Program-made: the position numbers and the translations under genes
Source of the DNA: Lagopus muta
Taxonomy: Eukaryota > Chordata > Aves > Galliformes > Phasianidae
Assembly (NCBI RefSeq): GCF_023343835.1
Contig: NC_064438.1
Coordinates: 13,559,077 to 13,623,076, forward strand
Length of the DNA stretch: 64,000 nt
Direction of reading: 5' to 3'
The notes under the pieces: model-generated
Database searches by the model: none
What the model saw: only the letters and a program-made list of their open reading frames with translations
What the model was told of the DNA's origin: nothing
Shown here: in pieces, positions 13,801 through 26,424 of the stretch
Layout of the letters: each line of letters opens with the position of its first letter
Numbering within the stretch: the first letter of the stretch is position 1

Positions 13801-16800
13801 TCCAGGCAGAGTGTTGCTGACTATAACTTTAAACAGAGCAGGAGCCGTGTGGCCGGGCTGCTTGCAGCACTGGGAGCCAGTGGGGCTGGGGGGGTTTTGG
13901 CTTGCTGCTGTTGTGCACTCCCCACCCGCACCCAAACAGCAAAGGGCAAGGACAGAAAGTGAATGTAAACAAGCCAAAGAGCAAAGGATGCTCATAGGTT
14001 TTGGAGAAGTGTCTTTTGGGACACATCCATTTGGCCTCCAAAGAAAGGAGGTGTTTGGATCAGCTCCTGGAAAGGAAAATGTTTAACTTTTTTTTTTTAT
14101 TATTATTATTATTAATGTAAAACATACAAAGGGGAAATACTTTAAATACAGCTCTGGGTACAAGGCAGGAGGGGGCAAAACCCACTGCTGCTGACAGCAG
14201 GAGCATCTCTGGCAGTCATGCACAGCTGGGCAGAAGGGCTTGGGCATGGTTTTAAACTAAAAGAGATTTAGGTGAGGAGAAATTCTTTCCTCAGAGGGTG
14301 GTGAGGCATTGGCACAGCTGCCCAGAGAAGCTGTGGATCCCTGGAGGTGCTCCAGGCCAGGCTGGATGGGGCCCTGGGCAGCCTGAGCTGGTGGAGGGCA
14401 GCCCTGCCCATGGCAGGGGTTGGAATTGGGTGGACTTTAAGGTCCCTTCCAACTCAAGCCATTCTGTGATTCTCTGATACACCACTTGATGCGTAGATGG
14501 AATGTAAACACTTTCAGCTACAGACGAGAAGAGGAACAAACTCAGACCTCCGCCTTCCCCTGATATACAGACACATACTTTCCGTGTCACTGATCTGAGG
14601 AGTTCTGGAAGGACCAGTCTTCACTCCACCTGTGCAACCCATGAATGATCACCACAAAGCAGGGCAGTACAGAGAATATCAGGACAGCAGCATGTATCTC
14701 AAGCCCTCCCTTCTGCCTCCATCCCAGCACTACTTACCGACATAGAAGGTGTTGGGAGCCTGCTTGTCACCCAGCTGCAGGTAGAGGATGTTGGTGGTCT
14801 GCGAGTCATGGCGGAGCCACAGAGCCACTCCGAGGATGATGCCCCCGGCCAGCTGCAGAGAGAGCAGAGCCACATGTTACCCATGGCCGGACCTAAACAC
14901 CAAGGCAGGAGCATGATAATGACCTGCAGGTAGCTTTAATGTCCTGTTATTTCTTCCTGGCAGAGTGGACTTCCAGCAGGATTCACCGTGCTATCCATGG
15001 CAGTCCCCTTTCACTTAAAAAAGCATCAGAGAAAGGATGGAATTTCAGATCAGTTGCTGGAAACATCTGCTTAAATGCCCATCTGAGTGTTTGAAACTCC
15101 CAAAGCCGCTCATCTTAAAAAAGAGCCCATGTACAAAACTGGAAGATAACTCCTGAAAACTACAGAAGTGGACACACAGTGTTTTTCATTAGGGTCTGAG
15201 GCAGGTCAGGTGCAAGCACGAGGGTCACATTTGACAATATGAAAATAGAGATTTTGCTTAGGAAAAGTGCAAAGTCCTCAGCTGTGCAAGTGCAGCAGTG
15301 CTCAACCAAATGCACGTGGACTTAAGTTTCCAAAAAAGGCTCCTTGCATTCAAGCCAGTCTTGCTCCTCCTTAAGCCAGAAAGTGAGTTTCTCCCTTGCT
15401 GACTCCTGCAAATCCCAACCAAAACTCTGTTTCATTGGGGTGCTCCCACAGCTTGGGCGAGCACACAGCCTGTACAGAACTCCCTGGGCAAGCTGACCTC
15501 GTGGCTCCTGGCATAAGGGCTCCCTACCTTCACCTTGTGGGCAATGCAGGAGAGCAAGGAGAAAAGCTTTGCTCTCCACAGCGACCACCTTTAGCACTTG
15601 TCCCCAGTGATCAGTGCTACCTCCCTGCTTGCAGGCTCCCTCCAGTGTGGCTCTCCCAGCCCTGGCTATGGATGTGCCACGAAGGCAGCCAGTGCCCCAG
15701 CTGGGCTCTAAATAAGGCAGCCAGCGGCATCGCCCCACATTGAGCCTGACATTGCTTGCTTATTGTCTGAGAACATAACAAAGCCTGTGTCCACTTATCC
15801 TCTGGGAAGGAAGGGGCAGTCCTCAGATTCATGGATGCCATTGCAAACAACCCATCTCTTGAATGGGGCAAAGAACTCAGCCACGCTTGGGATTCAGTGG
15901 GGAAGGAAACAAGAAGAGAGGAAGGAGAGCACGGAAGGGGAAATAGAGCACTGGACTGCTGCAGAAACTCAGGTTCCAGCAGAATAACGTGTTGGGTTTT
16001 TTTCCAATTAGAGAACAGCCCAGAAAGAAAAGCATTTTTTAAACAGAGCACCAAGAACCTTCAGCTGGAAGTTTCAATCCAACAGCAGCTGCATTTCTTA
16101 AGAGCAAACAACATTCACTCACTAATGAAAACAGGATTTAGGCTACGCTGAGTAACTTTTTCCATGAAAATCATACATCCTTCTACCACCAAGCAGCACA
16201 GAATGCAACAACAGCATCTTTCCAAAGGAATGAAAACAAGAGGGAGAAAACCCTGCTGGTGTGTTGGAGTAACCCTGTGTCCGCTGGGACGTGAGCATTT
16301 ACATTGCAGCAGCACTTGGAGAACCCCAGTTTCCCTGGGTGCCTTCCTGGTCTCCAAGTTGCATAGCCTCATTGCCTAGATTTCCCTTATTTTTCCTGTA
16401 GGTATCCATCAGCTCATGCAGGCTATTGAATTCCTTTTTCCTTGTCATGCTGTTCAGACCATAAAGTCTCTGAGACTCATTGCAAACACAAACCCAGCAC
16501 AGCCCCGATTTGTGTTTTTGGGGACTGCTCTAATGGGAGCGATAGTAAAAGCTTCAATTTCAGCAACGCTCGTGCTACATTTCTCTTAGATGTGGTTTCA
16601 CAACCCTTCTAACTGACAGTTCCTCTAATACCCCCCTGTGCTTGTGCCTTTGCCTGCCTTTATTTTACAAATAATATTAAAAATCTAGAAAAACCTCAGA
16701 AGAAAACACAAAGCCAAATAACACCTCCTCCACCCTCCTCCTGCCCCTCTGTAAAGGCACAAGGAGCTGATCCCAGGCTTTATACCCCAAAGGGCACAGT

Positions 16801-19800
16801 GTACTGGCACAGAAGAGCCGACCACGGTAGTTCTGCTGTTTCCTCTTTGCTTCTCTTTTCCAGCTTCCTGAGATTTATTGCTTCTGCCTCAGTCAGCCAG
16901 ACTTTTCTAGCTGGATCCTGCCTGCCTAAGACGGTGTCTGAGGCTGCTGGCTGGCACAGGGGGGAATGGCAGCCTCCTGAGACACAAAATCCAAGAGATG
17001 GGGCATCACTTTATCATGATAAAGAAGCAAACACCCATGCTTTAAGAGCATAAGGCACATTACTCCTCTTGCCATGAACATGGGGAATCCCTATACAAGA
17101 TGATGCTTGTGCACATGAGGATGTGTACCACTCTCTTTTTCTGCCGTTACCACACTTCTTCCTCCTGCCGCCTATCTCCACCTCTCTCCCCAATAATTTT
17201 CCTGGCAGGGAGGAGGAGGAGAAAGAAGAAGCCGTGGCTATGGGGCTCCTTGACCAAAGTGTAACAGACATCCTGCAGTCTGGCCCCAAGGAAAAGAAGG
17301 GTTATGTCAGTGCCGGTATTTCACAATGCTGTATTTTTAACAGTGCAGCTTCCCATGGACATGGCTGGCCCTCCTGCTCAGTTTGGGCCATAGGGAGTGA
17401 GGGCATGGAAGGATGAAGCAACTCACCAAAGCTGAAGCAGCTCACCATGCAAGCAGCCAGGAATTAATTGCTACATCAGAGTTGAATGTAAGCAGAGGAA
17501 GTGACTTAAATCAGATAAAGGAAGATGCAATTCAACTGAAGGAAGCCAAAGAACTTAAAAATCTTCTTTACTGAACTTGACTCAGGCACTTGCAAGCCAC
17601 AACACTTCTGGAAAGTAGAGATGAGATCTCTCCATCATCTCCTGATATCACAGTCTCTGATGGCGGTCAAAGGGGAGGCCACATGGCTAAAAACGTGCAG
17701 GCTAAGTCTGTTCAGAAACTGGGGCAAAAATGAAGCAGAAAGGCCCGTTTTCTTCATGCACAGGAGGAAGGCTGCATTTTATCCATGCTGTGCCTGGAGC
17801 AGCTCAGCCATGGCCACTTTCCAGCAGCCACTATTAATAGAGCAGCGGAGCAGGACCAAGTTCTCCGCTGGTGCCTATAGTTACCAGCCCAACAACATTG
17901 TGAGGCCCTTCCAAACAGACCCAGAGGAACACTCCTGGAGTAGTGGTAGGCTGGGTGCCAAACACAGCCCAAGCAGGAGGAGGGGAAGGGTGAGAGCCCT
18001 GTGTCCCCACTCACTGGAGGAGGACACACCGTGAGATGCTCCCTGCATGGGTACAGCTTCAGGCACTGGCACCCATCAGCAAGGGTTAATTGCCCCAGCA
18101 GTACAGGAAAACATTTTCAGATACATCTTTAGAATCAGTTTGGCCACACACATCAGTGTTTAGCTCCACTGGTAATACAACAGCTTTCCCTTTTTAATAA
18201 CACACACCCACACAGCGCTTTCCATCACAACATCAAAGTACTCCCAAGGCGTGTATGCGCTCTCACAGGAGGTGAGCTGTAGGGTGTCTGACAGATGAGC
18301 CACAGGAACACAGCTGGCAGTGATGCTCCCTCCTCGGGTAGCGAAGGCAGGTACTGCCATGGGATGGAGCACTGTTTCAATGAGCTCCTGCAGGCAGACA
18401 CTGAAGGCTCACAGGAATGGTTGTGTACACACGATAGCCCAGAAACATCACAGCGAGATGCCGCCAAGGCACGTGGAAATACGCTGCACTGTGCATTCCC
18501 AACTACACCGAGCCCCAAGTCACTACAGCCAGATGCCAGCAAAGCCTTCTGTCCTCAGTGTTTGCAACACTGTGATTCCCAGGGAGACCAAGGATCAAAA
18601 CATAAACCCCACTGCACTGGAAAAGCCTGTGACACACTGTGACTAACACTGTTTAAGCAATTTCCAGTCCAGGCATGCGTGTGGGGCTGCAACCCAAACA
18701 AGACTCAAACTGTTTCTACGAACCTGCCAGGCTGCTTCTGAGCAGAGTGTTTGAGCCGTGCACTGCACCAACCTCCATCTCTCCCACTGGGTTTCCATCC
18801 CCTGTTTTAAACCTCATTTAAATCCTTGCTATTATGATGAGGGGAACGAGTCCTGGAGCACGACAGACCCCACTGGGCCACCACCGAGGGCTGAGGAAGT
18901 GCAGGCTTGCCACCTTCCTCAGCGTCACCAAATGTCTGCGTATGTGCTTTGCAGGCTGGCAGATGACCAGCAGAATTTCCCCAGAATTGTTAAGAGAATA
19001 CTCAGCAACTTCACCTGTGTTTATAATGCATGGTCTTTCACGTTCCCCCTGTGCTCCTCCTTTTCATCCCCACCCATGCTCAGCATGCGTAGGAGAAAAT
19101 AGCTACGTGTAGCATAGAAGGGAGGACTGAATCATAGAATCATTGAGGTTGGAAAAGACCACTAAGATGAGCTAGTCCAACCGTCAACTGGTCACCACCA
19201 TGCCAGAGGTGAGCTCTTTGGACCAGACCCCTCACTGGAGCAGGTGGCAGTGTGCTGGGCTGGAGATGTCAGCTGATAGGCTGGGTGAGAGCAGGCTGAT
19301 TCCTCCCTGCTTATATTTAATCACATTTCAAAAGACCTATTAGGCCTCCTTTGGCGTCTCAGGGTATATAAAAGTGGCTCCAGCCCAACGTGCCAGCCCC
19401 AACCTGGACTGTGCTGAGGCCCTTCCACCAGCGACGCCTCAGGGCCTGAGCTTGGCAGCTCACTCCACAGCCACTCAATAACCCAGCACCCTTCGCGGAC
19501 AGCTGGCCATCTCCCAAAAGTCACCGCTCCCCGTGGCTCTCAAATATCACAAGTATACTGCCTAATTCAGGCATGCAAGAAAAAACAGAAGCAGGGTTCA
19601 AGTATTTCTACCAAGGTTTCAGGCCAAGCTTGTAAGCTTTTCCTTATTATCCTTGACAGAATGTCAGTGGGGTGAGGCTCTTCCAGAGCTGCCCTTGTCC
19701 TCTTCCACCACCCTAGTGATGCCTGCAAGCTATCATCATGCTACAACCCAGCACAACTCTGCTGGAGGTGCAACAGGTCTACTGGAGCTTCAGAAAGCTC

Positions 19801-21925
19801 TCAGCAGCCTCAGGACTCTCCTTCCCAGTACCCGGCAGCACACACCAGCGACGTGCACGGAATCCTATGTAAGCTCACTGACAGACATCCTGGCCCAGCT
19901 GCTTGCCCCAGCCACCAAAACAGCCTGGTTCTTCCTAAAGCGCAAGCACAAGGTAAAGAAGTTTCCAAAAGGAGAAATCTCAGGCAGATGAGGCTGCCAA
20001 GGCGCCCAGGGCGACTGGTGCTGAAGCAACATTTTACTTCTGCTTCCCAACACGGCGGCTTTGATATGCCCCCGCGCTGCTACGGAGGTGTCCGTTTATT
20101 TACGCCCCAGCAGAACAACGGGGCCACTTCAAAAAGTTATCAGCTTCTTTCTTACTTGTTAACACAACTAAGGCTTAGAATTACTTCCTTTCCTCCCCCG
20201 GAGTGAGCTGCTTTTCAGCATGCGGCCAAGCCCCGGTGCCTGCCAAGCTCCCAGTTCTGCCTCAAGCTTGTTTTCGACTCAGCGCCAAGCATACAACAAG
20301 CAACAGAGCAGTCCCACAGCCCTCACATACCAAGCAGCTGGCACCAACACCGCCCCAAGCCCCTCATCCCACATCTCCCAAGGGCTGGGACACCCACACA
20401 GCTGCCTTGCCAACAACCCAGACACCCTGCAATGAGCACTTCAGCGCTGCTTCCTCCCTCGGAACATAAAACTATCACAGGTCTTCACGACGGGGTAGTG
20501 ACCAAAACATCTCCTCCCACCATCTGTGGGAGGCTTGCTCCTCACCGCATTGATGAGGTGCTAAACCTTACAATCCCCCTCGACTCCTGCTTATGGAAAA
20601 CTAGAAGGGTCTGAAAGCCATCAGACCTGTTGTTTACCGCCCCAGAGCCTGTCAGGTTCGTGAAAAACATTGGTGGAGGAGGCAGCCCCGGGAAGCAACT
20701 GCTGGCTGGCAAACCCTGGGCAGCGCTTTGGGAAGCAGGCACCAGAAGCCATAAAGGGAAGGAAAATGGATGTGGCATTCCCCTTCTAAGTGAAAGGATG
20801 GTTTACTGAGAGTTAGGTATACAGAATGAGTAAGAGAGCCTGCCCAAGAGCAGCAGCAGCACAGGGACCTCCTGTATCCTTCCTGTCCCCACGGGACCCT
20901 TCCTTTCTGCATCCACACTTCTGCAACAAGAATGGCAGGAAGCTAGGAACAGGAGGGAAGCAAAACCCCCGGATAGGCACTGAACCTCGTGGGGAAACAG
21001 CCCAGGGAGGCGCAGCCCTGTTCTGCTGCCTAGAGAAGGAGGAGGACGGTCCCAACTTATCCTGCAGCTGGCACAGCATCGGATATCAATTAATCCCGCT
21101 GTCGTCACCGCTTGTCAGCCTTCCTCAGTCACTGCTATGTGAGAAGAAAGGCAAAGCACAGTCTCAAGGCAGGCTGGATTGGGGAGCGTCTCCACCGCTC
21201 CCTGACGCGTCAGCGTCTGACCCAGAATTGGGAAAAACGGGCAGGAACGCAAATGGTGACCTTCCTCCCCCAGCAGGAGGACCCACTGCCACCACCATGC
21301 CCAGGCAGACGAATTATTCCATGAGAAACTTTCTCAGGAAAGCAAAACCTCAGCGACACCCTGGGAATATCCGCCGGCTCCACTAAGTTCCCAGAGGCAG
21401 CGCCCAGCTCTACCCCAGCCCGCTCCAGCGCTGCCAGGGCTGCGAGGGGCAGCAACAGCCCCAGCCTCCCCTGCTTTACGCATCCCCTCCGCACGGGGGG
21501 GCTCACCCTATCCAGCCCTCGGCAACCGAAACACCGCACGGGGTGCGCGGAAAGAAGACAGCGAGCCGAACCCCCGCCCTTGTGCGAAGATCCACAGACG
21601 CAAAAATACATCCATCTGCGCGAGTATATATAGACGTGCCGTATGAATAAATACAGAAATAAATAAAGCTGCGTTTGCACGCAAAAAAAATAGCAAAGGA
21701 TAAATGTTCCCCGCGCCCCGCCGACCAAAGCCCTGATAGCAGGGTGCAAAGCTCGACATGGGGGCTGGTTGGTGGAGGAAGGGGGGGGCAGAAGGAATGG
21801 AAAAACCCCGGCTCTAGCAGAGCGCGCAGCCCAACCACCCCCACCGCGCTGGGGCTCACCCAGAAGATGAAGTTGAAGACGAAGAGCAGGTATTTGATAC
21901 ACTTGGTGCAGCCCTCTACCCCCAT
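1783..21925 (-). CDS. CD81: CD81 antigen, tetraspanin, complete gene (8 coding exons)
   Basis: The coding sequence joins 21925-21860, 14852-14738, 7140-7043, 5215-5141, 3779-3672, 2831-2736, 2438-2346 and 1845-1783 (714 nt, 237 aa; human is 236). All introns are GT-AG. CD81 is a four-pass plasma-membrane organiser that partners CD19, integrins and EWI proteins in tetraspanin microdomains. Visible features: transmembrane segments near residues 12-33, 62-84, 90-112 and 205-227; the GCYGA motif at 79-83; a large extracellular loop with CCG at 157-159 and partner cysteines C176 and C191; membrane-proximal palmitoylation-type cysteines C6, C9, C80, C89, C228 and C229; a C-terminal SSVY tail. N18 and E220 match the human residues that line the cholesterol pocket. 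The start has a near-perfect Kozak context (gccgccATGG) and lies in a CpG island. Transmembrane segments and cytoplasmic tails are almost identical to mammalian CD81. Most differences fall in the loop's variable head. Confidence 0.97.
1846..2345 (-). other. CD81: CD81 intron 7
   Basis: 500-bp intron with GTAAGC donor and CAG acceptor. Nothing else is recognised in it. Confidence 0.9.
2346..2438 (-). CDS. CD81: CD81 coding exon 7
   Basis: 93 nt, residues 187-217. It carries C191 and most of TM4 ([15 protein letters not shown]). Acceptor CTTCAG, donor GTAAGC. Confidence 0.96.
2439..2735 (-). other. CD81: CD81 intron 6
   Basis: 297-bp intron with GTAGGA donor and CTTCAG acceptor. No repeat seen. 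Confidence 0.9.
2736..2831 (-). CDS. CD81: CD81 coding exon 6
   Basis: 96 nt, residues 155-186. It carries CCG (157-159) and C176, the diverged head part of the large loop. Acceptor TTTGCAG, donor GTAGGA. Confidence 0.94.
2832..3671 (-). other. CD81: CD81 intron 5
   Basis: 840-bp intron with GTGAGG donor and TTTGCAG acceptor. Nothing else is recognised. Confidence 0.9.
3672..3779 (-). CDS. CD81: CD81 coding exon 5
   Basis: 108 nt, residues 119-154 ([17 protein letters not shown] and onward), forming helices A and B of the large extracellular loop. It is one codon longer than the human exon. Acceptor TTCTTAG, donor GTGAGG. Confidence 0.95.
3780..5140 (-). other. CD81: CD81 intron 4
   Basis: 1.36-kb intron. 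The open frames inside are not family-like. No repeat family is recognised. Confidence 0.9.
5141..5215 (-). CDS. CD81: CD81 coding exon 4
   Basis: 75 nt, residues 94-118 ([16 protein letters not shown] and onward), which is TM3 and the start of the large loop. Acceptor CACAG, donor GTAAGG. Confidence 0.96.
5216..7042 (-). other. CD81: CD81 intron 3
   Basis: 1.83-kb intron. No repeat or conserved coding sequence is recognised. Confidence 0.9.
7043..7140 (-). CDS. CD81: CD81 coding exon 3
   Basis: 98 nt, residues 61-93, including TM2 and the tetraspanin GCYGA motif. Acceptor TTTGCAG, donor GTAAGG, ending in phase 0. Confidence 0.96.
14097..14117 (+). repeat. ATT microsatellite
   Basis: About seven ATT units after an 11-base T run. 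Confidence 0.9.
14250..14476 (+). mobile_element. CR1 LINE 3' fragment
   Basis: It has typical CR1 text: tttaaactaaaagag, gcccagagaagctgtgg, ccctggaggtgctc, cccttccaactc, and ends in the attctgtgattctctga octamer repeats. It lies in CD81 intron 2. Confidence 0.9.
14738..14852 (-). CDS. CD81: CD81 coding exon 2
   Basis: 115 nt, residues 23-60 plus the first base of codon 61 (starts [12 protein letters not shown]). Acceptor CTGCAG, donor GTAAGT. It covers the end of TM1 and the small extracellular loop. Confidence 0.95.
14853..21859 (-). other. CD81: CD81 intron 1
   Basis: 7.0-kb first intron. It has one short CR1 remnant (19131-19206) and becomes CpG-rich from about 21.4 kb into the promoter island. 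A small CpG-bearing patch lies at 20040-20110. Nothing else is recognised. Confidence 0.9.
19131..19206 (-). mobile_element. CR1 LINE 3' end remnant
   Basis: Reverse-oriented 3' end: atcatagaatcattgaggtt, then ggaaaagacc and agtccaacc. It lies in CD81 intron 1. Confidence 0.85.
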
Positions 21926-22075
21926 GGCGGCTTCGGCGGCGGCAGCTCCCAGTCTGAGGCCAAGCTAGGCGGTGGCGGGGAGGGAGAGAGGGAGGGAGAG
22001 CAGGGAAGGGCCGCCCCCTGCCCGCCCCCTCCCGAGCGGCGGAGTCCCTTTGGGTCCCACCCTCTAAAGCATTTT
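21350..22075. promoter_or_regulatory. CD81: CD81 promoter CpG island
   Basis: CpG-dense sequence surrounds the CD81 start at 21925. Two GC-box-like motifs (gggcgg on the minus strand) lie at 22011-22030, about 90-105 bp upstream of the ATG. No TATA box is apparent. CpG density falls abruptly beyond 22075. This fits the broadly active, TATA-less promoter expected for CD81. The transcription start is not defined by the sequence. Confidence 0.75.
21860..21925 (-). CDS. CD81: CD81 coding exon 1
   Basis: Encodes residues 1-22, starting [12 protein letters not shown], through most of transmembrane segment 1. The start codon is at 21925. The donor GTGAGC follows the TGG codon, in phase 0. Confidence 0.95.
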
Positions 22076-22329
22076 TTCCGTTCGAATGTTTTTTTCCTTC
22101 CCTCTCCCTTCCCCCGTTTTTCGTTTCCCCTCTTGTTGCCTTCCCACCCTCCCACCCCTCCTTTTCCCCACTTGCTCATACATTAAAACTCACCGCCGTG
22201 TTCCCAATGCTTCCTTTCAGCCTTACCACCCAAAAGATCACCCCCAAATTGTGCGGAAGCACTCACCGTGCTTGCTTTGCTCCTTTCCCCACCCATCTAG
22301 GGGTATTTCAGGGCTCACCATCAAAGAGA

Positions 22330-22515
22330 TGAGGGGCTGCCCAGAGAGAGGGTGGAGTCACCGACAAGGTGGACAACCTTGAATGCTGGAGGTGTTCAAG
22401 GAACATTTGGATTTTGTGTTGAGGGATATGGTTTAATGAGTACTATTGGTGATAGGTGGATGGTTGGACTGGATGATTGAAGGCCTTTTCCAACCTTGGT
22501 GGTTTTGTAATTCTG
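22330..22515 (+). mobile_element. CR1 LINE 3' fragment
   Basis: ggctgcccagagag, gtggagtcaccg, ggaggtgttcaag, ggttggactggatgat and ccttttccaacctt mark a forward CR1 end 400 bp upstream of CD81. Confidence 0.85.
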
Positions 22516-24554
22516 AGATCTGTGTCACACGTGTTGACATTTTTAGTATCCCTCATGTTTAATTTTAAAAGCCAAAAAGCAGCATCACGGAATCAGGAGG
22601 AAGTTTCCCCATCTTCTAGGCTAACCCCACTTTGGTTCATCTGTGCATCCCTGGAAACACAGCCTGCTCTCACCCTGCTGTGCATCCAGCAGGCACAGTT
22701 GCTTCTTTTAGGGCTGGGATACCAAAAATGTCAGAACAGAATTCAGAACACAAGAGCCCGATCAAGAGCAAAACCTTAAATGTCTAAAAGAAAAAAAAAA
22801 AAAAAAAAAAAGAAATGAATTCAGGTGTTCAGACAGCATCCCTGGTGCCTGCTGAACCCTGCTTTGCCTTCTGCACCTGCTGTGCACCCAGTGAGGACTG
22901 AGGCAGAACAGAAGCTGGCCCAGTTCCCCAATGACTAGCACTGAGTACATCCCCAACTGTGGGCTTACCATGGATGCATAAATCCTTTGTCTCTAAGTCC
23001 AGTTTACTCATTTGGCCTTACCAATGAAGCTGGAGCCTAACAGAGGTATTCATGCACTAGCTGATAGACCAAATTGTTGGCTATAGGAGTAATCCTGCCT
23101 GGATCCTGATACAAAGGATAATGATCCCAAATTTGTTCCCCTGCTATGACACAGCAATGCCTTGCTTTCTGCCCAAGGTTTGCTGCAGGGAAGAGAAAGA
23201 ACTGCCTGCAAATTGTTAAGGCCTAAGCAGCAGCACAGCCAGAGCTGGGGTTAGGAAGGAAAGATACTCAAATCAGTGTCTGCATGCTGAGAAGCTGGCA
23301 GCCCCACTGTAATCACTACCACCAAACTGGCACTGGAGCCACCAATGGGAAGCTTGGGGTTTTTGGAGGGTGGTATCACAGCGGTTTCCTTTCTGCCTTA
23401 TCTTACGGAAAGTAGCAAATGAGGAACAAAACTTCTCATACACTCCAAATGCTAAACAATCTGGCTCAGAGCTAATGCATTCCTATTGCTGGGCATCCCC
23501 ATGCCTGAGCCACATGCTGTCCATGGCTCCAGCTCGAGGGTCACAGCTCCCATCTCCTGCAACACCCAGCTCTGGGATCTAAATGAGGTTCACCCACCTG
23601 CCCACCCTGACAAAACCTCTCTACAGCTTGGCAGTGGGGAAGGATTTCAAACTTTGTCCAAATATCCCTCTCTTCTATCAATTTATTTACTTCCTGTCAG
23701 CTCAGCTGAGTGCGCTTGAAAACTTTGACCTCGGTCTGGGAAAAAAGAAACCAAACCAACAAAACAAACACCAACACATTACAGTGTCAAGGTAACGCGG
23801 AGTGTTTCTCAAGCAGGTACATGCTATCAGATGCAGCCTTTTCCCCCATGCTGTACAAGTCTACAAAGTATCAGGAATGCATTTCAAAGTCTCCCAGCAG
23901 CTTTACCAGATCTTTACAAGCAGGCTGCTCTGTAGGTTGAACTGATTTGTGCGAATTTGTGCTTGTCACATCCTCAGATGGACTGCAGGTGCTGTGCACA
24001 GGGCTGGGGAATTCCCTCGTTTGTAGCATGGGTTAAATTTAGGTGCTCTGTGAGACGCGCTGTTAACGCCAGTTTGCTTACCCAGGGGGCAAACCTATGA
24101 AGAAAATACCTATTGGGGATGTTAAAAAAAGGAGAAAAAAAAACAAATTAAAAAAACCCAACCCCCAGGAGCAGCCATTTAAGCGCGCTTTCACTGTTTC
24201 ACGTTTTTGAGTGGAGTAAAGTAGCAGAGAACAGAGGTGCTCGGTGTGTTTCTTTCGTCTGCTGGTCTATCTCCCTTCTCCTCCTCTTCTTCTCCCTATT
24301 TTTGATGCTGCTATAAAGGTCAGTGTCATGCTTGTAGTTTTGGCAAAATCTCTATGGGTGTGACTCACAGGGCCCAGAGCAGACATAGGGCTGAGCAGCA
24401 TCCCAGCCCCACACCTGTCTGACAGCTTCTGCAGGGGAAAACCAGCAGCTCCACCCCTCACAGATCCCAACTAGGCTCTGGGAAAAGCCTCATCCACCAC
24501 AGGGTCCCCATCTATGGTCTGTGTTGGGTAGATGAGCTCTGGGCTGAAGCATAT

Positions 24555-24640
24555 AGAGTCATAGAACATCTCAAGTTGGAAGGGATCCTTAGGAATCATT
24601 GAGGCTATCTCCTGGCTCCACACAGGGCCACCCAAAAATC
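24555..24640 (-). mobile_element. CR1 LINE 3' end remnant
   Basis: Reverse CR1 end with tcatagaacatctcaagttg then gaagggatcctt. Short and diverged. Confidence 0.75.
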
Positions 24641-26364
24641 AGGCCCTGGTGATGCTCCTCCTGCTCCCAGACAGTGAGACATCACTGTGGAGGAAGACTG
24701 GAGCTGGCTCTGGTGGGGAGAGCAGGGCAGAGAGCTTCCCATCCATCTTTGCTTTGCATCCCCATATTCCCTTGCTGAGTAAGCAGGGACCGGTAGCTTC
24801 ACCTTGAGTTTCTGTCTCTACTAACTTCTGCAGCGGTTCCCTCCACACTGACTGACACTTTAAATATTTACAGCAGGGTTATCTATGGTGACAGTCAGGT
24901 TACATAAAGAGGAGAGAGCAGTGGTGAAGGGCAGCAGCAGCTTCCGGAGCTGTTGTTGTTTTGGTGCAGGTGCTGCTTCCACAGCCACCACTTGTGAATA
25001 GGAGGGAGAAAGCAAACCCAAGCAGGTTCCTATTTCAGCACAGACATTTCCTCTTCTTCTCCAGCATAGCCAGGAGGGCGAGAGCCCAGCTCAGCAGCCT
25101 GAGGAACTGCTGCTGTGCCACCTATGTATAATTCATCACCAGGTGAATAGAGGCTGCAACAGCTCAGTGCCAAGGTAACACGGCTAAAAAGAAAACCAGT
25201 GCATCCATAAGCAAGCTGATGTGCCTCAGGGTTAAACAACAGAGGTACTTAGCAATGCTAAGGAGAGCAAGAGGGGTAGTTTGCCTTAGGAAGGTACAGG
25301 CAACCTAAGGGAAGTCAACAGTGAGAGTTAGTAGTGAATCTGGGCTCTGCTGAGGCCTCACCCAAGTTTGCCAGGTTACAAGGCTTCAGAAGGAGCACAA
25401 GCTCAGGGTTTGAATTCAGATTGCACAGCAAAGGGGAAGTTATAATTTGGTGGCGGCCAGCATTGTCTGGGGGACAGGATATAGCAAAGCAATTTGAAGC
25501 CTGAAAGATTCCCACTGTCCCCGCAATCAACTTCCTTTTCAGGCTCAGCTTAACTGCTTAACCTAGGCTTGCACAAGGGCTCTGAATCCTTGGTCTTTTA
25601 CTTCTGCTGTGCAGAAGCCCCACGCATCCTCAGCTGCTGTGTGAGGCCTTTTCCTCCTTGCTAGTAGTGCTGCTTGAGAAGTGAAAGCAAAAAGCTGCAC
25701 CTACTGCTTAATATAAGCAAGCAGTGGCCTTAGGAAGCATGGCCAGCTGTCTACAGGCATACGTGAGTCATATGGAAGGCTTTGACCCCTCTGTCCCCAT
25801 TACTATCCCTCCTCCATGGTTGGGTAAGAGGAGGCAGATGAGGGCTGCAGGCTGTGAGATGGGATCAAAGAGCATGGTATATAGAACAAGTGTTTGTAGG
25901 GGGGGATTATAACTTGTTTGGATATTTTATAAGAAAAACAAAAAATCCCAACCCCAGCTGTGGCTATAGAGCAGTGAAAGGAGGGGGACTTCTAGCTTAC
26001 CTTGTTGGGAAGAAGCAGCCTGAGTCCTAAGGCACATGCAGCTGCATGGGGAACATGCAGCACCACAAGGCTCACTGAGGGCAGCCCATTGCAAACAGCC
26101 CAGCACTGTGTATCGCAGAAGAGAAGGAATGATGGCTTTCAGCAAGAGATTGGTTTTTATTGAGGACACCAGGAGTCCTGTGTGCTGCTAACTGGCCTGA
26201 GGAATGACAACAGCAGTAGACTTGACAATAACAGCCAGAACTCACAGTGGAGACTGTCTCTGTGGAGGGTGATGTATTAAAGAGCCCCTATGTACATATC
26301 TCCAAATCTCTTCCCACCACCAGTAAGTGGATATGTTTGCAGGTGCAGCTGCATGGTAAGCGTA

Positions 26365-26424
26365 TCACCACTAAACTTGAAACAGCTTAAACGGTCACCA
26401 CTAAACTTGAAAAAGCTTGAACGG
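26365..26424 (+). repeat. 30-bp tandem duplication
   Basis: Two adjacent 30-bp copies of a tcaccactaaacttgaaa-type unit differing at two positions. Confidence 0.9.

Larger units (their letters stand above)
7141..14737 (-). other. CD81: CD81 intron 2
   Basis: 7.6-kb intron. It holds one clear CR1 fragment (14250-14476), A-rich tracts at 9630-9718 and 9913-9960, an ATT microsatellite at 14097-14117, and an AT-rich block at about 11.1-11.6 kb. A possible CR1 end remnant (tcatagaatcatatgac) sits at 10850-10867. No other exon is recognised. Confidence 0.9.

Noticed and set aside
13336..13962. A 208-codon plus-strand frame in CD81 intron 2
   Set aside because: No family resemblance, skewed composition, and it lies in an intron on the opposite strand.
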